From an uncultured Elusimicrobia bacterium (GTDB taxonomy: Bacteria > Elusimicrobiota > Elusimicrobia > Elusimicrobiales > Elusimicrobiaceae), in the NCBI GenBank assembly GCA_947306425.1, contig CAMZGO010000001.1, positions 1-64,000 on the forward strand: a stretch of DNA of 64,000 bases, written 5' to 3'. Positions 1 to 7,381 of this stretch are shown one piece after another (the first letter of the stretch is position 1; every line of letters begins with the position of its first letter). The notes under the pieces were generated by a model, which saw nothing but the letters and a program-made list of their open reading frames with translations, ran no database searches and was not told where the DNA came from. A program made the position numbers and the translations under genes.

Positions 1-474
1 TCCTTCAAGTCCTGTCGCAAGCAAAGCAGTTTGCTTGCTTGGGCATAAAAAATTAACCCCTGCCCAAAGGCAGGGGTCAAATTTTTTGCGCCCACCAGGA
101 CTTGCCTTACGGTCTTTTTGCTGACGCAAAATGCCTCTAGGCCGGGACTCGCGGTACTCGCCTTTGCCTTCGGCAAAACTCGCACATCGCTCCGTCCTTC
201 AAGTCCTGTCGCAAGCAAAGCAGTTTGCTTGCTTGGGCATAAAAAATTAACCCCTGCCCAAAGGCAGGGGTCAAATTTTTTGCGCCCACCAGGACTTGCC
301 TTACGGTCTTTTTGCTGACGCAAAATGCCTCTAGGCCGGGACTCGCGGTACTCGCCTTTGCCTTCGGCAAAACTCGCACATCGCTCCGTCCTTCAAGTCC
401 TGTCGCAAGCAAAGCAGTTTGCTTGCTTGGGCATAAAAAATTAACCCCTGCCCAAAGGCAGGGGTCAAATTTTT
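1..474. repeat. 194-bp tandem repeat array at the 3' end of tRNA(CAT)
   Basis: The same unit begins at 1, 195 and 389 (period 194 bp, essentially identical copies), and the array runs past the left window edge. Each unit carries a direct copy of the last 18 bp of the neighbouring tRNA gene (87-104 and 281-298; genuine copy at 475-492), and the match stops inside the T-loop. Each also carries an inverted 11-nt copy of the T-arm (TTCAAGTCCTG at 4-14, 198-208, 392-402), an AAGCAAA-gcag-TTTGCTT hairpin and a terminator-like hairpin. Short ORFs inside are by-products of the repetition. It belongs to the same family as the arrays near 4.8, 41.5 and 52.3 kb. Confidence 0.9.
444..465 (-). terminator. 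Terminator of tRNA(CAT)
   Basis: ACCCCTGCC and GGCAGGGGT form a 9-bp stem. On the minus strand a run of T follows (A run at 437-442 on plus), just downstream of the tRNA. The hairpin is repeated in every 194-bp unit. Confidence 0.6.
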
Positions 475-548
475 TGCGCCCACCAGGACTTGAACCTGGG
501 ACCATTCGATTATGAGTCGAGTGCTCTAACCAACTGAGCTATGGGCGC
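475..548 (-). tRNA. tRNA with CAT anticodon (elongator Met or Ile2)
   Basis: Full cloverleaf of 74 nt: acceptor GCGCCCA/TGGGCGC with A73, D-arm GCTC/GAGC, anticodon loop CTCATAA, T-arm CCAGG-TTCAAGT-CCTGG. The anticodon stem has a C27-A43 mismatch. It lacks initiator hallmarks, so it is elongator Met or the lysidine-modified Ile2 isoacceptor; sequence alone does not decide. A TATAAT at 561-556 (minus) puts the predicted transcription start at 549, leaving almost no 5' leader. Confidence 0.9.
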
Positions 549-591
549 GATACAAATTATATCTAAATTATACCTTATTTTATCTTAATTT

Positions 592-1980
592 TCAAAAATC
601 TGTTTTTTCGCGTCTTGCACGGCGTTTTGCAAGACGTTCTTGTTTCGTTTCACGGCGTTTGTAGCCGCCTAATCTTTCCGGCAGGGCAGATACTTCCCCA
701 CTGAATTCAGCCCCGCTCCACTCAAATTCCTTCCCGCAGGCAATAATAATATCGCCGTCTTGTATACCTTGTTTCAAAAGTTCTTTTTCAAGGCCGACTT
801 TCTTAAAAATACCCCACAAACGCTGTACGGCCTGCGGTTGGGAGAAATTGGTCATAGAAATAAAATCCTCCGCTTTTTTACCGCTTATTTGAAAACGGTT
901 TTCTTCAAGGCGTGTTACTGTAAAAAACGGTTCTACTTTTAAGGAAATAGTATTTTCTTTTTTGGGTTTTTCAAATTTTATAGGGTTTTGGGCAAGTATT
1001 TTTACAATTTCGTCAAGAACTTTACCCAGTCCTTTTCTTGCTGCGGCGGAAATAAAAAAGACAGGGTATTTTTTGGTAAATTTCTTTTCAACTTGTTTGA
1101 ATACTTTTTCTGCCCCTTTCAAGTCTGCTTTATTTACTACAATTATACGCGGCTTTTTAGCAAGGTTTTTATCAAAATTTTTAAGTTCGTCACTGATTGT
1201 CTTTATTGTTTGAAGAGGTGTAAAACCATCAAAACCGCTTGGGTCCACTAAATGTACTAAGAGGCGAGTCCTTTCAATATGTTTCAAAAATTGGTGCCCA
1301 AGCCCTTTTCCTTCACTTGCTCCTTCAATTATACCCGGAATATCTGCAATAATAAAACTTGTATTTTTGTGTTGGCAAATACCTAAATTTGGGTTCAAAG
1401 TGGTAAAAGGATAATCGGCAATTTTGGGACGCGCCGCCGTTACGGCAGTTAAAAAGGTGCTTTTGCCGGCGTTTGGCAGGCCGACTAAACCAACATCAGC
1501 CAAAACTTTAAGTTCCAAAATTAAGGTTAATTCTTCCCCCTTTTGGCCTATTTCTGCTATACGCGGGGCAGTATTATTCTTTGTCTTAAAACTTTGGTTT
1601 CCGCGCCCGCCGCGCCCGCCGCGTGCCACGATAACTTGCTGATACGGCTTAGTTAAATCAGCGACAATTTTACCGTTAAGTTTAATAACTGTACCAAGAG
1701 GAACTAAAATAATTTTATCTTCCCCGTTTAAACCGGTTTTATTATATGTGCCGCCCTTTTCGCCGTTTTGTGCTTCAATATGCGGGTTACAGGCAAGTTC
1801 CTGAAGCGTAGTTAAATTAGGTTCGGCTTGTAAGATAACATCGCCCCCTTTACCGCCGTTGCCTCCGTTTGGTCCGCCGTAAGCAATAAACTTTTCCCTT
1901 CTGAAAGATAAACACCCGTCACCGCCTTTTCCGGCTTTAACGTATATTTTAACTCTATCCAAAAAATTATTTGCCTGCAT
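592..1980 (-). CDS. obg: Obg family GTPase
   Basis: Ribosome-associated Obg/CgtA GTPase, 462 aa, acting in large-subunit assembly and stress control. The Gly-rich N-terminal Obg fold spans about residues 1-158. The G domain follows, with P-loop GLPNAGKST (167-175), DIPG (213-216) and NKAD (283-286). A C-terminal OCT domain lies at about 340-415, followed by a very basic tail. Start ATG at 1980 has no ribosome binding site; a TATAAT ends 8 nt upstream, so the mRNA would be nearly leaderless. The gene is monocistronic, with the tRNA(CAT) directly downstream on the same strand. Confidence 0.97.
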   Translation of the reverse strand: MQANNFLDRVKIYVKAGKGGDGCLSFRREKFIAYGGPNGGNGGKGGDVILQAEPNLTTLQELACNPHIEAQNGEKGGTYNKTGLNGEDKIILVPLGTVIKLNGKIVADLTKPYQQVIVARGGRGGRGNQSFKTKNNTAPRIAEIGQKGEELTLILELKVLADVGLVGLPNAGKSTFLTAVTAARPKIADYPFTTLNPNLGICQHKNTSFIIADIPGIIEGASEGKGLGHQFLKHIERTRLLVHLVDPSGFDGFTPLQTIKTISDELKNFDKNLAKKPRIIVVNKADLKGAEKVFKQVEKKFTKKYPVFFISAAARKGLGKVLDEIVKILAQNPIKFEKPKKENTISLKVEPFFTVTRLEENRFQISGKKAEDFISMTNFSQPQAVQRLWGIFKKVGLEKELLKQGIQDGDIIIACGKEFEWSGAEFSGEVSALPERLGGYKRRETKQERLAKRRARREKTDF

Positions 1981-2051
1981 AATAGTATATTATACTTTAT
2001 TTTACATTAATAAATAAGTATACTATAATTAAAGCAAAAGGAGGTTTGTTT

Positions 2052-3044
2052 ATGAAAAGATTATTAATGTTTTTAACATTGTGTGCTGTCTTTGCTGCAT
2101 GCTCAAGTTCAAAAACTAAAAGTTCCGCTTCTATTGCTGTAAGTACCAAAAATGTCAAAGCAAATAACTATGAAACCATTGTTCGCGAAGCCATTTTAGT
2201 CAGTGATTTAAATACTTTTAAAAATAACATAGATAATGCCAACGTAAATTATACCGATTTGCTTTATTACACAATAGGTATTTGTGATCCATACCGCCGT
2301 CAATTCAGAAGTGAAAAAGTTAAATTTGTCTGTGACAAAGAAAATAATGCCCAAATAATCAAACTCTTAATAGAAAAGGGTGCAGACCCAAATAAAAAAG
2401 TTTTTTACAGGATTTTAGAAGCTGATACTTGGTATTTGGTACAAACTCTTGCAGATAATGTCAGCGAGTGGAATCCTGCCGCATTAAAATATATACTTCC
2501 GCAGATGGATAAGTGTTTAATTGCCTTAACTAAAATGCAAAAAGCAGACCCGAGTAAAGCTAAATATTTTGCGTTTGCAGATTTTTGGCGTGATAATAGT
2601 TGTAATGTAGAAACCTTTAATCCTGTATGGGCCAAAGCTGTTACGAAAAGAGATAAAACTGCCCTATTAATCGGTAAAACAAAAGAAGATGTAAAAGCAA
2701 AATACGGCGAACCTACTGTTTATGCCCACCCAAGTTCTTACCGCGAAATTTTAACTTATAAGAAAGCTGAAGAACGTCAGGAAAGAGGACAATATGAAGC
2801 CGGTGTCCGCGGTGTAAATATTTTTACTGATGAAGTTCATTATATCTTTACGCTTGACCGCGGTGTAGTAACCAAAGTACAGGTGCAAGTAGTCAATACA
2901 ACCCAAGGCGGCGGACAAACACAGGAAATTGATTTGGAAAAAGCCAAACAAGAAGAAATCGCCAAAAAAGAAAAATTAGCCGGTACGGTTGAGGATTCTT
3001 TTGCTAAAAAGAGAGCCTTGATGCGTACAGGCGGTAGGCGTTAA
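2052..3044 (+). CDS. Lipoprotein with ankyrin-like segment
   Basis: Predicted lipoprotein of 330 aa, function unknown. A signal peptide with lipobox FAAC gives Cys17 as the lipidated residue. Around residues 95-115 the pattern IIKLLIEKGADPN resembles one ankyrin repeat. The C-terminal part has IGKTKEDVKAKYGEP followed by beta-rich sequence, reminiscent of SmpA/BamE-type lipoprotein domains. ATG 2052 is chosen over an in-frame TTG at 2046 because AAAGGAGG lies 7 nt upstream; TATAAT precedes it. It is probably co-transcribed with the next gene, which starts 1 nt after its stop. Confidence 0.8.
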   Translation: MKRLLMFLTLCAVFAACSSSKTKSSASIAVSTKNVKANNYETIVREAILVSDLNTFKNNIDNANVNYTDLLYYTIGICDPYRRQFRSEKVKFVCDKENNAQIIKLLIEKGADPNKKVFYRILEADTWYLVQTLADNVSEWNPAALKYILPQMDKCLIALTKMQKADPSKAKYFAFADFWRDNSCNVETFNPVWAKAVTKRDKTALLIGKTKEDVKAKYGEPTVYAHPSSYREILTYKKAEERQERGQYEAGVRGVNIFTDEVHYIFTLDRGVVTKVQVQVVNTTQGGGQTQEIDLEKAKQEEIAKKEKLAGTVEDSFAKKRALMRTGGRR

Positions 3045-3045
3045 T

Positions 3046-4032
3046 ATGCGTAAGATTTTAGTAATATCATTTTTATTTTGCGGTGTTTATGCCTTTACAC
3101 AAAACACCGCGCTTGACCAAATGCGCAGTATGGAAGCGGACAGTTTGGCTAATACCAAATATTATAATCAAGTTTATGACAGCCAAAAATCACAAGATAC
3201 TTCTATGACTTCTAAACATGGTACTTATGCAACTATGCGCGAAAATGCCGGTTACGGTTTTGATACTGCTTCCCCATACAAGGTTAACTATGGTAACGGT
3301 GTAACAAATAAAAATGTAAAAGGATATGTTACAACTTCCGAAACAGGAAAGGAAGTAATTATGAGGAATTCCGTTAATATTCCGCCGGTAAGCGCACCTG
3401 TTTTAGTCGGTGATGACGATGCAGATGATATGTTTTTAGAGGCCTTAGGCGGTGCTTCAAGTGCAAATTCTTACAAAGGAAATTATGAAACTGCCGTAGG
3501 CAAACAACAAGAAAGAAATTTTGATATGTCCGAGCAACTTTCCCAAGCGGCTATAAAACAAAACCAAGCCAATGCAAAATTTGCAAATGATGTGGCAATT
3601 GCAAAACAAAAACGCGCCGAGGAAGAAGCCCAACGCCAAGCACAACAACAGCAAGGGTATCAAGATGACGAAGAACCAAGCTTTTGGGGTAAATTAGGTA
3701 AAATTGCTTTACAAGGTGCGGTAAATGTCGGCATAGAAGCAACAAATTATAAATACGGCACAAATATTGAAACTATAGGAAATAAGAATTCGTCAAAGTC
3801 CTCCGGCAGTGCTAATCAGTCTTGTACTTATGAGGGACAGCGTTTTTACGGGCAAACTTGCCAATATTGTATTAATAACAAGCCAAGAAGTTCCTCCGCC
3901 TGCAGCCAATGTTGCAATTCTTTGGGGCGCTCAATATATAGAGCAGCGTATCCGCATAGATGGAGTGGCGACGGCCGTAATTATTGTTTCTGTATGTTTA
4001 ATTCCAGCGGAACAAAAGGTTATCTGTTTTAG
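3046..4032 (+). CDS. Secreted Gln-rich protein with Cys-rich C-terminus
   Basis: Exported protein of 328 aa with no family I recognise. A signal peptide covers about residues 1-18. A Gln/Ala/Glu-rich segment, probably coiled coil, lies at about 180-205. The last 70 residues hold about ten Cys, including CQYC and SQCC, suggesting a disulfide-linked extracellular domain. It starts 1 nt after the lipoprotein stop, so the two form an operon, and a solitary pilin gene follows. A role at the cell surface is inference from the signal peptide and neighbours. Confidence 0.75.
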   Translation: MRKILVISFLFCGVYAFTQNTALDQMRSMEADSLANTKYYNQVYDSQKSQDTSMTSKHGTYATMRENAGYGFDTASPYKVNYGNGVTNKNVKGYVTTSETGKEVIMRNSVNIPPVSAPVLVGDDDADDMFLEALGGASSANSYKGNYETAVGKQQERNFDMSEQLSQAAIKQNQANAKFANDVAIAKQKRAEEEAQRQAQQQQGYQDDEEPSFWGKLGKIALQGAVNVGIEATNYKYGTNIETIGNKNSSKSSGSANQSCTYEGQRFYGQTCQYCINNKPRSSSACSQCCNSLGRSIYRAAYPHRWSGDGRNYCFCMFNSSGTKGYLF

Positions 4033-4058
4033 ATAATAAATCTACACATTTTAAAATT

Positions 4059-4073
4059 CCCGGTTTTGCCGGG
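4059..4073 (+). terminator. Weak hairpin after the lipoprotein operon
   Basis: CCCGG-ttttg-CCGGG hairpin 26 nt after the stop, followed by a T-rich but not uniform tract. Possible intrinsic terminator. Confidence 0.4.
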
Positions 4074-4175
4074 GATGTTTATTTAATGGCGGAGATTATA
4101 AAAGCCCTCTATAGATTATAATATAAAATAAAGCAAAATAATTTAATTTTTGTTGTCAGTAGGTTTAAATGCCTC

Positions 4176-4206
4176 TTGACAACGTTTTTTTTTTTTTTTC
4201 TACAAT
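4176..4206 (+). promoter_or_regulatory. Pilin promoter with T15 spacer
   Basis: TTGACA at 4176-4181, then ACG, fifteen T (4185-4199), C, and TACAAT at 4201-4206, giving a 19-nt spacer. The same design stands before the pilins at 23612 and 63543. A homopolymer inside the spacer is the classical layout for slipped-strand phase variation. Confidence 0.8.
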
Positions 4207-4261
4207 ATATACATGGGCAGAAAATAAAAGCCCTGTATAAATAAAATTAGGAGAAACAGAA

Positions 4262-4747
4262 ATGAAAACAAAAAACAATAATCAAGGTTTTACCTTGTTG
4301 GAGTTATTAGTAGTTGTTTTGATTATTGGTATTTTGGCAGCGGTTGCTTTACCACAGTATAAACTTGCGGTTGATAGAAGCAAGATGACACAATTAATTG
4401 CTTTTGCCAATATTGTTAAGCAAGCGCAACAAAGATATTATTTAGCCAATGGTAGTTACGCTAATAATTGGAGTGATCTTGATATTACTTTGGATGGATA
4501 TGAATATTCCAGAGGTAATTTATATATAGATAATGCCTATGCTCTTTTAAATTATAACAATAACGGGTTATATTTTTATGGTGGTTCAAATTATTTGCCG
4601 GATATTTTATTAATTGTATTTAATGAATTCGAATATCGGAATTGCTATGCAAATCGAACCAATGAAAGAGCACAAGCATTATGTAAACATGTTTGTAATA
4701 AAAAAAAGTTAACGACTGATGGACAGTGGAAGGGATGTTTCTTTTAA
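4262..4747 (+). CDS. Type IV pilin-like protein
   Basis: Prepilin-like protein, 161 aa. A short basic leader ends in Gly9, cleaved before Phe; the mature N-terminus FTLLE has Glu5, then the hydrophobic helix [19 protein letters not shown]. This is the PilE/PulG assembly signal. The C-terminal domain is Asn/Tyr-rich and carries CYANRTNERAQALC, a Cys-x12-Cys loop with counterparts in the pilins at 17560 and 63543. TTAGGAG precedes the ATG. It stands alone, without pilus assembly genes nearby. Major versus minor pilin cannot be told. Confidence 0.9.
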   Translation: MKTKNNNQGFTLLELLVVVLIIGILAAVALPQYKLAVDRSKMTQLIAFANIVKQAQQRYYLANGSYANNWSDLDITLDGYEYSRGNLYIDNAYALLNYNNNGLYFYGGSNYLPDILLIVFNEFEYRNCYANRTNERAQALCKHVCNKKKLTTDGQWKGCFF

Positions 4748-4769
4748 TTTTTTTTATAAGAATTGTATA

Positions 4770-4952
4770 GCAGCGGGATTTCCCTTCGGTCATTTTCCTG
4801 ACTGAAAATGCCTTCGGGCCCGGGCTCGCGGTTTTTGCCTTTCGGTGCTTCGCACCTCAAACAAAAACATCGCTCCGCCCAAGGGTTGGCAAGCAGTTGG
4901 CTTCCTCCGTCCGGGAAAATTAAAAAGCACCCAAAAGGGTGCTTTTAAATTT
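4770..4952. repeat. Single tRNA-3'-end element beside tRNA-Pro(CGG)
   Basis: One copy of the tRNA-associated element. GCGGGATTT at 4773-4781 duplicates the T-arm segment of the adjacent tRNA (4961-4969; offset 188 bp). The shared core follows: CATTTTCctgactGAAAATG hairpin, GCTCGCGGTTTTTGCC, CAAACAAAAACATCGCTCCGCC, then a GGCAA-gcag-TTGGC hairpin and a terminator hairpin AAAGCACCC/GGGTGCTTT. Unlike the other three loci it is a single copy, and I do not find the inverted T-arm copy. Confidence 0.8.
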
Positions 4953-5025
4953 TCGGGGCGGCGGGATTTGAACCCACGACCTCACGGTCCCGAACCGTGC
5001 GCGCTACCAGCTGCGCTACGCCCCG
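4953..5025 (-). tRNA. tRNA-Pro(CGG)
   Basis: Cloverleaf of 73 nt: acceptor CGGGGCG/CGCCCCG with A73, D-arm GCGC/GCGC, anticodon stem CACGG/CCGTG with loop TTCGGGA (anticodon CGG), T-arm GTGGG-TTCAAAT-CCCGC. It lies 28 nt downstream of tRNA-Pro(GGG) on the same strand, so the two may be processed from one transcript. Confidence 0.95.
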
Positions 5026-5053
5026 TAAAAATTATTTAAGTTTAAAAGCAGTG

Positions 5054-5125
5054 TCGGGGAACCGAGAATCGAACTCGGGACCTCTCGCACCCCAAGCGAG
5101 CGCTATACCACTAAGCCATTCCCCG
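5054..5125 (-). tRNA. tRNA-Pro(GGG)
   Basis: Cloverleaf of 72 nt: acceptor CGGGGAA/TTCCCCG with A73, anticodon stem CTCGC/GCGAG with loop TTGGGGT (anticodon GGG), T-arm CCGAG-TTCGATT-CTCGG. Only three D-stem pairs are clear. It is paired with tRNA-Pro(CGG). Confidence 0.92.
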
Positions 5126-5182
5126 AAACTGCTTAAAATTATCGGTCTTAGATATAACCCTAAAACCACACCTATATATATT

Positions 5183-5536
5183 TTAGCATTCTTTTAAGAT
5201 TTGTGAAAGGGTTTCCCTGATTTCTTTTAAAAATCTTAAATTTTTTGCACTATAAAAATTAGGGTCTTCTTTGTTTCCGCCGACGGCAAAAAATCTGTTT
5301 AAATGTTTTTTTGCACCGGCAACCGTCATTTTATGTTTATAAATTAAATCTTTAATTTGCAGAATAATTTCCAAATCTGCTTTTGTATATCTTCTGTGAT
5401 GCGAGGCCTTTTTTATCGGGCTTAATACGGTAAAATTCTTTTCCCAATATCTAATAGTATATTCCGGCACGCTGCATAAGCGCGAAACCTCGCCGATAGT
5501 AAAAAAGTCTTTTTTAGTTAATTCTTCTAAAGTCAT
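5183..5536 (-). CDS. MerR-type transcriptional regulator
   Basis: Small DNA-binding protein of 117 aa. The N-terminal winged helix-turn-helix of the MerR family is seen in FFTIGEVSRLCSVPEYTIRYWEKNF and HHRRYTKADLEIILQIKDLI. The C-terminal tail is short, with no effector-binding domain and no metal-binding Cys cluster, so it resembles the short MerR-like proteins encoded beside HU/IHF genes. It overlaps the HU gene by 4 nt and is last in the ridA-malQ-plsY-gpsA operon. Its target is unknown. Confidence 0.9.
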   Translation of the reverse strand: MTLEELTKKDFFTIGEVSRLCSVPEYTIRYWEKNFTVLSPIKKASHHRRYTKADLEIILQIKDLIYKHKMTVAGAKKHLNRFFAVGGNKEDPNFYSAKNLRFLKEIRETLSQILKEC

Positions 5537-5790
5537 TTTAAAATATTTTCAGACGGTTTAAAGCGCACTCTCTTTTTTGAAGGAACTTCTATCACTTGCC
5601 CTTTTGGATTTTTTAAAACAAGCGGTGCACTTTGTTTAATTTTAAAAGTTCCGAAATTTGAAAGCACGACTTTATCACCTTTTTGTAAATTTTCTTTGAT
5701 TATTTCAAGTGTCATATCAACAGCGATTTTTGCTTGTTGTTTATCAAATAAATGGTTTGAAAGTTCTTTGATTAAATCCTCTTTATTCAT
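5533..5790 (-). CDS. HU/IHF family DNA-binding protein
   Basis: Nucleoid protein of 85 aa in the bacterial HU/IHF family, which bends DNA as a dimer. The family signature is LSNFGTFKIKQSAP, followed by NPKGQVIEVPSKKRVRFKPSENI. ATG 5790 is chosen because homology begins at MNKEDLI; an in-frame extension to 5835 runs through gpsA. The start overlaps the gpsA stop by 8 nt, indicating translational coupling. HU versus IHF-alpha cannot be settled by eye. Confidence 0.93.
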   Translation of the reverse strand: MNKEDLIKELSNHLFDKQQAKIAVDMTLEIIKENLQKGDKVVLSNFGTFKIKQSAPLVLKNPKGQVIEVPSKKRVRFKPSENILK

Positions 5791-6775
5791 CTTTAAACCC
5801 AAGTGCCGAAAGCAAAGTGCCTGCCTTTTTACCAAGAACTACAATTTCCCAAATGGCATTTATTACGGGGCAGTTTAAATTATTTTTGTTGATAATATCG
5901 TGCACACTTTGTACGGAATTTAACCCTTCCGCAATGGTACCGACTTGTTTTTTTGCTTCTTCCAAATCAAACCCTTGCCCCAATTTTTCGCCTAGACGGC
6001 GGTTCCTTGAAATTGCTGACATACCTGTCAAAATAGCATCACCCAAACCGCATAAGCTGTAAACGGAATATTGTGTACAACCCTGGCTTAACATAATTAT
6101 GCTCATTTCCTGCATAGCCTCGGTTAAAAGAGCAGCTTTTGTATTTGCTCCTTCGCCAATGCCGTCCAATATTCCACATCCTATGGCAACGACATTTTTA
6201 ATAGCCCCGCCGTATTCGGAACCGCGCCTGTCTTTTGAAAGTTCAAAACAAAGCGGTTTTTTTGTAAGTTTATTTTGTAAGACTTTTAACAAATCTTCAT
6301 CATAACCTGCCAAAGTTATTTTAGTTGGTATACCGCGGGCAACTTCTAAAGCGAAACTCGGCCCGCTGAAGGCGACAACTTTATTTTTAAGAAAGGGTAA
6401 TTCTTCTTCAATAATTTCACTCATTGTCTTAAAAGTGCCGTCTTCAAGCCCTTTAGTTGCATTCAACACAGGTACAGCTTTACCGTTTAGAATTGTTTTT
6501 AATTGCTGGCATACACTTCTTACCGCTTTAGAAGAAAACACAAAAACCAGCAAGTCCGCCCCTTCTACAGCTGTTTTTAAATCATTGGTTAAAAGATAAG
6601 ACTCATCAAATTTGAAATTTGGTATATTGGGGTGTGAACCATCTGCATTTTTTATTTTTTCAAGCAAATCCTGAGAATATTCCCAAACTCTGACTTCCAT
6701 ACCAAGTCCGTGCAAATGCTTTGCGATAACGCTTCCCCAAACACCGGCGCCCAAAACAGTAACTTTATTTAACAT
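5783..6775 (-). CDS. gpsA: NAD(P)H-dependent glycerol-3-phosphate dehydrogenase
   Basis: Reduces dihydroxyacetone phosphate to sn-glycerol 3-phosphate for phospholipid synthesis; cytoplasmic, 330 aa. The N-terminal Rossmann motif is VTVLGAGVWGSVIAKHL. The active-site region has FSGPSFALEVARGIPT and YGGAIKNVVAIGCGI with the conserved Lys, then GLGDAILTG. ATG 6775 fits the family start; the longer ORF to 6817 overlaps plsY further. It overlaps the plsY stop by 11 nt, so the two consecutive steps of glycerophosphate metabolism are co-expressed. Confidence 0.96.
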   Translation of the reverse strand: MLNKVTVLGAGVWGSVIAKHLHGLGMEVRVWEYSQDLLEKIKNADGSHPNIPNFKFDESYLLTNDLKTAVEGADLLVFVFSSKAVRSVCQQLKTILNGKAVPVLNATKGLEDGTFKTMSEIIEEELPFLKNKVVAFSGPSFALEVARGIPTKITLAGYDEDLLKVLQNKLTKKPLCFELSKDRRGSEYGGAIKNVVAIGCGILDGIGEGANTKAALLTEAMQEMSIIMLSQGCTQYSVYSLCGLGDAILTGMSAISRNRRLGEKLGQGFDLEEAKKQVGTIAEGLNSVQSVHDIINKNNLNCPVINAIWEIVVLGKKAGTLLSALGFKDE

Positions 6776-7373
6776 TTTTCTTAGAGCCGTCCTCAAAATT
6801 AAGTTCTTTATGTGCAAGCATTCTTTTGATATTTGGAATGTGCTTATAAATTACAATTGCAGCAATTATTGCACAAAATATAATGTAAGCCAAACTTGCT
6901 CCTGTAAGCCATGCAGCAATCGGAAGAACAATACAAGCCAAAATTGAGCCCGGTGAAATACGGCCTGTTTTCCACACTACAAGCACGAAAGAAAGGAAAG
7001 CAATAACCGTTGGTAATGGTAATAAAGCACCAAATACACCTGCTGAAGTTGCTACACCTTTACCGCCGCGGAATTTAAGAAATACAGTCCACATGTGAGC
7101 ACAAATTGCTATAAACCCGCAAGCAATGGGTAACCAAGCCAGCGGTGAAAGTATTTTTGCAAGCGCTACTGCTACTGCACCTTTTGAGGCATCACATATA
7201 AAAGTAGCCCAACCTGCACCTTTTCCTACAATCCTATATACATTTGCCGCACCCGGATTACCGGAACCATAATTTCTAATGTCAAATCCCTTAATCTTTT
7301 TTGTAATTAAGTAACCGGAGGGTATTGCCCCCAAAAAATAACTTAGAACGAGCAAAGTAATTGTTAATGTCAT
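6765..7373 (-). CDS. plsY: Acyl-phosphate glycerol-3-phosphate acyltransferase
   Basis: Inner-membrane enzyme of 202 aa that transfers an acyl group from acyl-phosphate to the sn-1 position of glycerol 3-phosphate. Several hydrophobic helices are evident. The conserved loops are GSGNPGAANVYR (about 36-47) and FRGGKGVATSAG (about 101-112), the binding motifs of the PlsY family. The last ~20 residues are basic and cytoplasmic. It starts 9 nt after malQ and uses the product of gpsA directly downstream. Confidence 0.96.
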   Translation of the reverse strand: MTLTITLLVLSYFLGAIPSGYLITKKIKGFDIRNYGSGNPGAANVYRIVGKGAGWATFICDASKGAVAVALAKILSPLAWLPIACGFIAICAHMWTVFLKFRGGKGVATSAGVFGALLPLPTVIAFLSFVLVVWKTGRISPGSILACIVLPIAAWLTGASLAYIIFCAIIAAIVIYKHIPNIKRMLAHKELNFEDGSKKNVK

Positions 7374-7381
7374 AATTCTCC

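Noticed and set aside
1-474. CRISPR array
   Set aside because: Units of 194 bp are uniform with no spacer variation and no cas genes; the repeat contains tRNA sequence.
118-515. Short ORFs of 66-122 codons repeated within the 194-bp array
   Set aside because: They are the same frame repeated by the tandem unit, run into tRNA sequence, lack ribosome sites, and the homologous units at other loci do not keep the frames.
4262-4350. Recent gene conversion among the pilin 5' ends
   Set aside because: The amino acids are nearly identical but synonymous codons differ throughout the shared helix, so the similarity is maintained by selection.
4845-5197. ORFs containing GRRDLNPRP-like peptide strings
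   Set aside because: Translations of tRNA-Pro genes and their flanking element; a common annotation artefact.
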